Position numbers and translations under genes: made by a program. Below the pieces are notes generated by a model that was not told the DNA's origin, did no database searches, and saw only the letters and a list, made by a program, of their open reading frames with translations. DNA of 5,151 nucleotides from assembly GCA_007125275.1 (NCBI GenBank), contig SLDN01000138.1, positions 1-5,151 on the forward strand, written 5' to 3'. The DNA comes from Bacteroidales bacterium (GTDB lineage Bacteria > Bacteroidota > Bacteroidia > Bacteroidales > UBA7960). Shown here in pieces: positions 1-5,151 of this stretch (position 1 is the first letter of the stretch; every line of letters begins with the position of its first letter).

Positions 1-386
1 ATATTGTCAGGGTTTTCGAGACTACTGATGGGTACAAAGTCACTTACGGCAGCCGAACCGTCAAAGGCTTTGGCAATTTCCCAGGGTGTGCCGTTTTGCC
101 TGCACTCCTCCTGAATGTCCCGTGCAGTGAAATCAATCCCTACACCAACCTCATGATAGTAAGTATGTGCAAAGCGCGGCTGTATGTGCTTTCCCAGCTT
201 GCATATCCTGTAAACCAACTCTATTTCATAGTGTATCTCCTTCGAAAAATCAGGATAAAAGAAAGGCAGTCCGGCCCGGATGAGAGCGGTTTCCGGCTTC
301 ATGAAAAAGAGTGGTGCCTTTGGGGCTTCATTCTTTAACTCAGCGATGTGCTCGCTGTAATTGCGGCCAATACAAATGATCTTCAC
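1..386 (-). CDS. Fumarylacetoacetate hydrolase-family protein (acylpyruvase / YcgM-FAHD1-like), 3' end cut by the window
   Basis: The frame stays open for 128 codons and runs off the left edge, so roughly the last 75 residues of a family member of about 200 are missing. The start is GTG at 386-384. A stop codon (TAA) lies in the same frame 9 bases upstream and no other start codon falls between, so the start is well fixed. The N-terminus KIICIGRNYSEHIAEL is typical of the short FAH group. The metal site is visible: E54 and E56 in HYEIELVYR, and D85 in GIDFTARD, with the spacing seen in human FAHD1 (E71, E73, D102). KAFDGSA at 107-113 is the usual loop after the metal site. Family members are cytoplasmic and act, with Mg2+ or Mn2+, on small 2-oxo or 2,4-dioxo acids (acylpyruvate hydrolysis, oxaloacetate decarboxylation or related steps). 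The exact substrate cannot be read from the sequence. It lies 62 bases after the exonuclease gene on the same strand. Confidence 0.88.
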   Translation of the reverse strand, partial: MKIICIGRNYSEHIAELKNEAPKAPLFFMKPETALIRAGLPFFYPDFSKEIHYEIELVYRICKLGKHIQPRFAHTYYHEVGVGIDFTARDIQEECRQNGTPWEIAKAFDGSAAVSDFVPISSLENPDN

Positions 387-401
387 GACAACGGTTTAAT
401 T

Positions 402-427
402 GAATATCGAATATGAATATTGAATCC
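402..427. repeat. Short A+T-rich heptamer repeat in the gap between the exonuclease and FAH-family genes
   Basis: Read on the plus strand, the gap holds GAATATC then GAATATG, overlapped by GAATATT and then GAATCC, so GAAT starts at 402, 409, 415 and 422. The spacing of the copies is 7, 6 and 7 bases. The rest of the gap does not share this pattern. It lies entirely between genes, in what would be the 5' leader of the FAH-family gene. Similar runs of GAATAT-type units occur between genes in some Bacteroidota genomes; that comparison is from memory. Its function is unknown, and chance in an A+T-rich spacer remains possible. Confidence 0.4.
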
Positions 428-434
428 AAAGTTA
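427..434 (-). promoter_or_regulatory. Possible Bacteroidota-type -7 promoter box for the FAH-family gene
   Basis: On the minus strand the bases read TAACTTTG, an exact match to the Bacteroidota primary sigma -7 consensus TAnnTTTG. It lies 40 bases upstream of the GTG start, just after the stop codon of the exonuclease gene. That would put a start of transcription near position 420 and give a leader of about 30 to 35 bases containing the heptamer repeat. A matching -33 TTTG is not seen at the usual 19 to 21 base distance, which weakens the call. Confidence 0.3.
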
Positions 435-448
435 CACCAGAAAGTGAT

Positions 449-1279
449 TTACTGGTTTTTGATGTGCATATTGCCTTTGCCGAGGCCGCGCAGGATGATC
501 GACTGTATCACTTTTTTTGTGGATAACGGGAAATCTGCCTTCATCATCCAGTCAAAGTACTGGGGCTCTTTTGTGAATACTTCATCAACAGGTCGCCCTT
601 TATATTTTCCAAATTTAAAGACTTCTTTTCCTTGTTTGTTGAAGCCGATGTGTCCTACCAGGTCAGCGTTCTGGTGGTTATAAGAGAAGTCGTGGAGGGC
701 CTGGACATCATTTTTGATGGGCTTTTCCTTCTTTCCTTCCCTGTCTTCATAATCAGCGTCCTTATACTTTTCTATCTGCGAAAGCAGTATTTCGTATGTG
801 GCTTTGGTATCGGCTTCTGCGGCGTGTGCATCAACCAGTTCCTTGCCACAATAAAACTTATATGCTGCTTTCAGTGTGCGGGGTTCCATCTTATGGAAGA
901 TGTTTTGTACGTCAACCAGACGACGTTTTTTGATGTCAAACTCAATCCCACAGCGCAAGAACTCCTCGATCAGCATAGGGATGTCGAACCTGTTTGAGTT
1001 GTATCCGGCAAGGTCGCAGTTATGCAATAATTGATCAAGATGAGGTGCCAGTTGCTTAAATGTAGATTCATTAGCAACATCTTCATCGGTGATGCCGTGT
1101 ATCTCTGTTACCTCAGGCGGTATGGGTATGCCGGGGTTAACAAGCCTGGTGAGGGTTTCGGCACTGCCATCAGGATGTACTTTGTGTATGCTGATCTCTA
1201 CAATGCGGTCTTTGACCACGTTGGTACCTGTTGTCTCGAGGTCAAAAAAGGCAATGGGGCGCGTAAGTTGTAGCTTCAT
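449..1279 (-). CDS. DEDDh-family 3'-5' exonuclease (DnaQ / Pol III epsilon-like) with ExoX-type C-terminal domain
   Basis: A complete 276-residue protein. The start is firm: an in-frame TAA lies 18 bases upstream of the ATG with no alternative start codon between. Residues 8 to about 170 form the RNase H-fold exonuclease domain. Exo I is FDLETTG with D13 and E15, Exo II is YNSNRFDIPML with D99, and Exo III is HAAEADTKAT with H152 and D157. All four acidic metal ligands and the general-base histidine are therefore present, and the enzyme should be active with two metal ions. A charged linker (about 170 to 192) leads to a small domain with FKFGKYKGRPVDEVF (221-235) and PQYFDWMMKADF (239-250), the pattern of the domain found after the nuclease in exodeoxyribonuclease X-like proteins. 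It is probably a cytoplasmic single-strand or proofreading-type exonuclease in repair or replication. A stand-alone epsilon subunit is an alternative reading, but no clamp-binding motif was identified. There is no signal peptide or membrane segment. Confidence 0.92.
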   Translation of the reverse strand: MKLQLTRPIAFFDLETTGTNVVKDRIVEISIHKVHPDGSAETLTRLVNPGIPIPPEVTEIHGITDEDVANESTFKQLAPHLDQLLHNCDLAGYNSNRFDIPMLIEEFLRCGIEFDIKKRRLVDVQNIFHKMEPRTLKAAYKFYCGKELVDAHAAEADTKATYEILLSQIEKYKDADYEDREGKKEKPIKNDVQALHDFSYNHQNADLVGHIGFNKQGKEVFKFGKYKGRPVDEVFTKEPQYFDWMMKADFPLSTKKVIQSIILRGLGKGNMHIKNQ

Positions 1280-1341
1280 GAAATTTTGGATTGGAGTTTA
1301 TTTGTTTCACGAAATTACAACAATTTTTTGCGCCCCTGACT

Positions 1342-2706
1342 TTAAATTGTCTGGTTTACATTAAAATTTTCGAGATTGTCTGCGATTTTCTGCAAGAACA
1401 TACCGCCCAGCGCGCCATCGATTACCCTGTGGTCGCACGAGAGTGACAGCACCATGCGGTGGCGGATGGCGATGGTGTCACCGTCCGGGGTTTCAATCAC
1501 GACGGGCTTTTTCTCAATCATGCCTACACCCAAAATGGCTACTTCAGGTTGGTTGATGATGGGTGTACCCATCAATGCGCCAAAGGTGCCGAAATTGGTA
1601 AGGGTGAAGGTGCCGCCCTGTATCTCGTCGGGCTTGAGTTTGTTTTGACGGGCTCTTTGAGAGAGGTCGTTCACCTCTTTTGCAATGCCCAGCAGGCTTT
1701 TGTGGTCAGCATTTTTGATCACCGGCACGATGAGGTTGCCGCTTGGCAGGGCTGCAGCCATCCCAACATTGATATTTTTGCGCTTAATGATATTATGGCC
1801 ATCAACGGCAATGTTGACATTTGGGAATTCGCGCAAAGCCTTCGCGATTGCATCAATGAAGATGGGTGTAAAGGTCAGCTTTTCACCGTCACGTTGCTGC
1901 AAAACATTCTTTTGCTTGTTGCGCCATTTGACCACCTTGGTCATGTCCGCTTCACGAATGATGGTGATGTGTGCTGAGGTGTCGAGCGATTGAACCATGT
2001 GGTCGGCAATGAGTTTTCGCATCCTGTCCATCTCCACAACTTCATCTCCTTCGCCAACGTGCACTTTGGGTGCATGCGGTTTTGCTGCCGGGGCTGCGGC
2101 TGCTTGAGTAGCAGCTTGTTGAGCCGGTTGTGATGCTGCCGGTTGTTTTTGTGTCTCTGCAGGCTTTTCCTGGCGTGTTTTCAGGTACTTAAGGAGATCT
2201 TCCTTGGTAACCCGTTCGTTTTGACCGGAACCCTCAATTTTGTCGAGCTCCGCCATGGCGATGTTCTCCTTTTTGGCGATGCTGCGCACCAGGGGTGAGT
2301 AAAAGCGGTCGCCTTCACCCTTGCGATCGGCAGGATCACCGGAAGGTGTGGTGTCTTTTGTCTCAGATGCAGTTTTCGTCTCTTCAACAGGTGCTTCTGC
2401 TTTTTGTGCCTCTTCCTGGGAAGTTTCTTCTGCATCTGCCTGATCATCTTCACCGCCTGCTCCACCATCAGTATCAATAATGGCAATTACGGTTTCAACT
2501 TCTACGGTGTCACCTTCGTTAAATAATTGCTTCTTCAATACGCCCTCTACCGGACTGGGAATCTCAGAGTCAACCTTGTCTGTGGCCAGCTCAAGAATTG
2601 GGTCATCCAGCTCAATCGTATCTCCAACGTTCTTAAGCCACTTCGTAATGGTGGCTTCTGTAATGCTTTCGCCCAACTTGGGCATCTTTAATTCAAAATT
2701 TGCCAT
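1342..2706 (-). CDS. Dihydrolipoamide acyltransferase (E2) of a 2-oxo acid dehydrogenase complex
   Basis: A complete 454-residue E2 core subunit. It moves the acyl group made by E1 from lipoyl-lysine to coenzyme A and forms the core of the cytoplasmic complex. Residues 3-78 are a single lipoyl domain with the modified lysine K44 in TDKVDSE. An acidic linker rich in E, D, K and T (80-133) leads to the peripheral subunit-binding domain (about 136-175, YSPLVRSIAKKENI through RVTKEDLLKYL), which docks E1 or E3. A flexible linker rich in A, Q and P (180-213) follows. The catalytic domain (about 222-450) keeps TNFG (370-373) and the active site CDHRVIDGA with H426 and D430. The overall type matches Bacteroidota E2 proteins usually annotated as branched-chain or generic 2-oxo acid dehydrogenase E2; pyruvate or 2-oxoglutarate cannot be excluded from sequence alone. 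No E1 or E3 gene is adjacent in the window. An in-frame stop upstream, with no other start codon between, supports the ATG chosen. Confidence 0.95.
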   Translation of the reverse strand: MANFELKMPKLGESITEATITKWLKNVGDTIELDDPILELATDKVDSEIPSPVEGVLKKQLFNEGDTVEVETVIAIIDTDGGAGGEDDQADAEETSQEEAQKAEAPVEETKTASETKDTTPSGDPADRKGEGDRFYSPLVRSIAKKENIAMAELDKIEGSGQNERVTKEDLLKYLKTRQEKPAETQKQPAASQPAQQAATQAAAAPAAKPHAPKVHVGEGDEVVEMDRMRKLIADHMVQSLDTSAHITIIREADMTKVVKWRNKQKNVLQQRDGEKLTFTPIFIDAIAKALREFPNVNIAVDGHNIIKRKNINVGMAAALPSGNLIVPVIKNADHKSLLGIAKEVNDLSQRARQNKLKPDEIQGGTFTLTNFGTFGALMGTPIINQPEVAILGVGMIEKKPVVIETPDGDTIAIRHRMVLSLSCDHRVIDGALGGMFLQKIADNLENFNVNQTI

Positions 2707-2720
2707 ATTTTTTTTCTTTG
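2707..2720 (-). promoter_or_regulatory. A-rich leader directly before the E2 start codon
   Basis: The 14 bases before the ATG read CAAAGAAAAAAAAT on the minus strand, with no GGAGG-like Shine-Dalgarno core. An unstructured A-rich leader is the common arrangement for well translated Bacteroidota genes, so this tract is probably the translation enhancer of the E2 gene. The remainder of the 79-base gap (2721-2785) is A+T-rich and holds no convincing promoter or terminator. Confidence 0.35.
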
Positions 2721-2785
2721 GAATGTCAATACTTCACATCTTTCAAACAATAAAAACCATAAAAGGTTTGACACTTTTGTTCTTG

Positions 2786-4783
2786 TTATTTGATAATACT
2801 TATATCTGGTCCGTTTGAAACATTCGACTTTTTGCCCAGGAGACGGTATGCCTTGATGCATATTTGAATGTCTACTTCAAGTTTATAGTCTTTTGCATAG
2901 AGGTTATTCAGGTTTTCCATCGTTTCTTCAGGAAGCTTTTTGTGACGGATGGTATCGCCCGGATGTAAGACGCTCTTCTTTAAACGGGGCAGTTTTTGCA
3001 TCCCTGTAACCGGATGATATCCCACCCATGATAAGCTGTTTACAATAACAAGGAAAAGGTTTCGCAGAAAACCCCATCTGTGCTTCTGGAAAATGAGATG
3101 AACCGGCAGAGTGAACAGCAACAAGACAGAGAATGCAAGGTCAAAGAGCCTTTTCTGCCGTTTATTCGCAGGGAGGTTGATGGCATTTACATTCACCGTA
3201 AACAAGTCTCCGAAGGTGTCAATGCTGTTGCTGCCAATGATATAGAGCCCTTCCGGAGGTGCTATTTTGAAGTGTACCTGCTTGTCTTGCAGGATCGACA
3301 TATGGTTAATGATTTCCTGAGATGACATATTCCCGGCACAGAAAATCACTTCGTTAATCTTATAGATATCGATGATCTCATTGATTTGTGAAATGATACC
3401 AAGGTAGCCTTCTTTTTGAGGTTTTATTGTTTTCAGTGAAACCATTCCAATGAAGGCAGTATTGCCGCTAAGGCGCATCATGCGGAGTATACGGGCTGCT
3501 TCTTCGCCGTCGCCGGCAATGAGGACACGTTTGTTCTCCGGACTGCTGACATGCAATGTTTTTTCTTTGATGAGGGTAAATGTGCTGCGGGTCAGCAGCA
3601 TAGAGAAAACTGCCCATATGCTGCCCAGCAAAATCAGTGCCCGCGAAAAGCGAAGGTGGATGGGCAATAGTGCATAGATGACCAATATGGCGATGGTGCC
3701 CCAGATGATACCCCGTACGATCCTGAATAGCCTGACCGGCCTGTCGTAGCCGCCGCTGATGAAAACTGACATCAGCCAAAACAATATATATGCCGGCACA
3801 ATGAACTGCATGAAGGCAGGCGGGTAATAAGGCGTTTCTGAAGCAAAAACCTGATGTCCCCAGTAATTGGTCAGGTAGTAAAAACCGCCGTATATGAGAC
3901 CTGCATCCAGTGCCGGCCAGAATATCCGCTTCACAAAGCGTGCAGTCAGCGCCAGAAAAGCCCTGAAATAAATGGCCATTTTGATGAGCAGGGAAAAAGC
4001 CCGGGCGTTCTTCCGGGAAAAATGCTTCTGCGCAAAGATGATCATCGCATTGTAAAAAACCAGCACGTAGTTTACACTGCTTTTCTTTGTGCTTTCTCCC
4101 TTATAGTGAATGATGCGTGCATCAGGATAGTAATAATTTTCGTAGCCTGCCTTGATGATGCGGTGCGAAAGGTCTATGTCTTCGCCATACATAAAAAAGT
4201 CCTCATCGAGGGCGCCAATTTCCTCAAGCACATCTTTACGCAACAGCATAAAAGCACCAGACAACACATGCACTTTGTGGGTTTGGTCTTTATCGAGAAA
4301 GCCAAGGTGGTATTTGCCAAAAGTTCTGGATCTTGGGAACAAAGCTGACAACCCGAATATTTTGCTGAAAGCCACGCCGGGGGTAGGCAGGCCACGCTTG
4401 GATTCCGGCAGGAAACGACCCTGACCGTCCAGCATCTTAACACCCAGTCCGCCGGCATCAGGATGCGCATCCATAAAGCTGACCACTTTGGGCAAAGTAT
4501 CATCCTCTAATACAGTATCGGGGTTAAGCAACAACACATAGCGGCCTTTGGCCTGCCGGATAGCCTGGTTGTTGGCCCTGCTGAATCCAAGGTTTTGCTG
4601 GTTGGCAATAAGCCTTGCGTCCGGAAACTTTTCCCTGACCATCTCAACAGAGCCATCAACGCTTTGGTTGTCAACCACAAAGACCTCCATGTCGAGCAGT
4701 TTGCCTGATGTATATACTGAATGCAGGCATTGCTCCAGGAAATACTTGACGTTATAATTTACTATGACAACGGTTAGCTGCAT
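2786..4783 (-). CDS. Membrane glycosyltransferase: GT2 (WbbL-like) fused to a polyprenyl sugar-phosphate transferase-like region lacking the catalytic core
   Basis: The frame is open further upstream, but the start at 4783 is preferred: it gives MQLTVVIVNYNV, the usual N-terminus of a GT2 fold, and it sits 4 bases after the recR stop. The product is 665 residues. Residues 1 to about 255 are a rhamnosyltransferase-type GT2 domain with VIVNYN (6-11), VVDNQS (36-41, D38), the metal-binding NPDT (87-90) and MYGEDIDLSHR (198-208) with its acidic base. From 265 to 397 about five hydrophobic segments follow (near 265-285, 290-306, 325-345, 355-375, 381-397). Residues 418-535 look like the Rossmann domain of WcaJ-type enzymes, beginning KRVLIAGDGEEAARI. 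The tail (541-650) keeps KRLFDLAFSVLLL, SLSWVGYHP and LHPGD, echoes of the sugar transferase family, but has no KFRTM or DELPQ segment. The GT2 half probably adds a sugar, likely from a nucleotide donor, to a lipid-linked surface glycan at the inner face of the membrane. Donor and acceptor are unknown. Confidence 0.85.
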   Translation of the reverse strand: MQLTVVIVNYNVKYFLEQCLHSVYTSGKLLDMEVFVVDNQSVDGSVEMVREKFPDARLIANQQNLGFSRANNQAIRQAKGRYVLLLNPDTVLEDDTLPKVVSFMDAHPDAGGLGVKMLDGQGRFLPESKRGLPTPGVAFSKIFGLSALFPRSRTFGKYHLGFLDKDQTHKVHVLSGAFMLLRKDVLEEIGALDEDFFMYGEDIDLSHRIIKAGYENYYYPDARIIHYKGESTKKSSVNYVLVFYNAMIIFAQKHFSRKNARAFSLLIKMAIYFRAFLALTARFVKRIFWPALDAGLIYGGFYYLTNYWGHQVFASETPYYPPAFMQFIVPAYILFWLMSVFISGGYDRPVRLFRIVRGIIWGTIAILVIYALLPIHLRFSRALILLGSIWAVFSMLLTRSTFTLIKEKTLHVSSPENKRVLIAGDGEEAARILRMMRLSGNTAFIGMVSLKTIKPQKEGYLGIISQINEIIDIYKINEVIFCAGNMSSQEIINHMSILQDKQVHFKIAPPEGLYIIGSNSIDTFGDLFTVNVNAINLPANKRQKRLFDLAFSVLLLFTLPVHLIFQKHRWGFLRNLFLVIVNSLSWVGYHPVTGMQKLPRLKKSVLHPGDTIRHKKLPEETMENLNNLYAKDYKLEVDIQICIKAYRLLGKKSNVSNGPDISIIK

Positions 4784-4787
4784 CTTA

Positions 4788-5151
4788 TCAGGCGGTTGTG
4801 GCTTCGTAGACTGTGCGGTAAATGATTGAACGACCCAGAGTGATCTCATCGGCATATTCCAACTCGTCGCCGATGGCAATGCCACGGGCGATCACAGATA
4901 CTTTTATATTAAAGGGTTTGAGTTTTTTGTATAGATAAAAGTTGGTGGTGTCGCCCTCCATGGTCGTGCTCAGGGCGAGAATCACTTCTTTGACCTCTTC
5001 TTTGTCACGCAGCCTTTCTTCAAGCGCGGTGATGTTGAGGTCATCCGGGCCAATGCCATCGATTGGTGAGATGATGCCGCCAAGCACGTGATAAAGGCCG
5101 TGATACTGCCCTGTGTTTTCAATGGCAATCACATCACGCAGGTCTTCCACC
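4788..5151 (-). CDS. recR: Recombination mediator protein RecR, C-terminal (Toprim) part; 5' end outside the window
   Basis: About 120 codons are visible, and the frame enters from the right edge. The GTG at 5150 is an internal valine of the conserved VED stretch, not a start, because RecR is about 200 residues and its helix-hairpin-helix and zinc-finger parts (roughly the first 80 residues) must lie beyond position 5151. The visible part is the Toprim domain and C-terminus: [20 protein letters not shown], then [15 protein letters not shown], then [14 protein letters not shown], then [20 protein letters not shown]. These line up block by block with E. coli RecR. RecR forms a ring that works with RecO (and RecF) to load RecA on gapped single-stranded DNA coated with SSB. 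No residue looks missing in the visible section. The stop codon is 4 bases before the glycosyltransferase start, so the two genes are probably on one transcript. Confidence 0.95.
   Translation of the reverse strand, partial: VEDLRDVIAIENTGQYHGLYHVLGGIISPIDGIGPDDLNITALEERLRDKEEVKEVILALSTTMEGDTTNFYLYKKLKPFNIKVSVIARGIAIGDELEYADEITLGRSIIYRTVYEATTA

Noticed and set aside
1310..1317. TAATTTCG on the minus strand upstream of the exonuclease gene, one mismatch from the TAnnTTTG box.
   Set aside because: One of the conserved TTTG bases is wrong and no TTTG lies at the -33 distance; the exonuclease may simply be read from the E2 transcript.
1459..1977. A 172-codon open frame on the plus strand.
   Set aside because: It is antisense to the catalytic domain of the E2 gene, and its translation shows no recognisable motif. 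It is a shadow of the coding sequence on the other strand.
2123..2146. Two copies of GCCGGTTGT 15 bases apart.
   Set aside because: They lie inside the A/Q/P-rich linker of the E2 gene and reflect repeated codons for that low-complexity stretch, not a separate repeat element.
2181..2486. A second minus-strand frame of 101 codons inside the E2 gene, rich in K and R.
   Set aside because: It is an out-of-frame reading of the linker-coding region of E2; the in-frame protein has every expected domain, so no frameshift or nested gene is needed.
2741..2752. TATTGTTTG on the minus strand upstream of the E2 gene, looking like a -7 box.
   Set aside because: It has three instead of two bases between TA and TTTG, and no -33 partner is visible.
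2743..2771. Possible hairpins after the glycosyltransferase stop: AAACC/GGTTT (5 pairs, 6-base loop) and TCAAAC/GTTTGA (6 pairs, 17-base loop).
   Set aside because: The stems are short, A+T-rich and mutually exclusive, and no clear U run follows. This is too weak to call a terminator.
2768..2797. TTGACA, an 18-base spacer and GATAAT on the plus strand, resembling a sigma-70 promoter.
   Set aside because: It points into the 3' end of the glycosyltransferase gene in antisense, no plus-strand gene follows, and the E. coli-type consensus is not the one used by Bacteroidota. It sits in an A+T-rich gap where such matches arise by chance.
3854..4348. A 164-codon open frame on the plus strand.
   Set aside because: It lies antisense to the glycosyltransferase gene, has a low-information translation and shows no motif; it is a shadow frame.
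4784..4885. A longer start for the glycosyltransferase, 34 codons upstream.
   Set aside because: The extra residues overlap recR in another frame, are not part of a GT2 fold and precede the conserved LTVVIVNYN start by an unstructured stretch. The ATG at 4783 fits the family and the operon spacing.

Overview
The window carries five protein genes, all on the minus strand, separated by short gaps of 4 to 79 bases. Two genes are cut by the window ends. No RNA gene, insertion sequence, CRISPR array or integrase is visible. The organism is most likely a member of the Bacteroidota. This rests on the style of the E2 acyltransferase (TDKVDSEIPSP lipoyl site and a single lipoyl domain), A-rich leaders in place of Shine-Dalgarno sites, and a TAnnTTTG box upstream of the leftmost gene. 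The phylum call is an inference from features; no species can be named.

In the direction of transcription (right to left): 5151-4788 is the C-terminal part of recR (recombinational repair). It is followed after only 4 bases by 4783-2786, a 665-residue membrane protein. That protein joins a family 2 glycosyltransferase to a membrane and Rossmann region and a C-terminus that resembles a polyprenyl-phosphate sugar transferase without its catalytic core. A 79-base gap leads to 2706-1342, a complete dihydrolipoamide acyltransferase (E2) of a 2-oxo acid dehydrogenase complex. A 62-base gap leads to 1279-449, a DEDDh 3'-5' exonuclease with an ExoX-type C-terminal domain. Another 62-base gap, holding a small A+T repeat and a possible promoter, leads to 386-1, the N-terminal two thirds of a fumarylacetoacetate hydrolase-family enzyme that starts with GTG.

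The genes do not form one obvious pathway. Two handle DNA (recR and the exonuclease), two handle central or catabolic carbon metabolism (E2 and the FAH-family enzyme), and one builds surface glycans. Only recR and the glycosyltransferase are close enough to suggest tight co-transcription. The rest reads as a normal housekeeping stretch. The most unusual object is the glycosyltransferase fused to what looks like a catalytically dead sugar-phosphate transferase.
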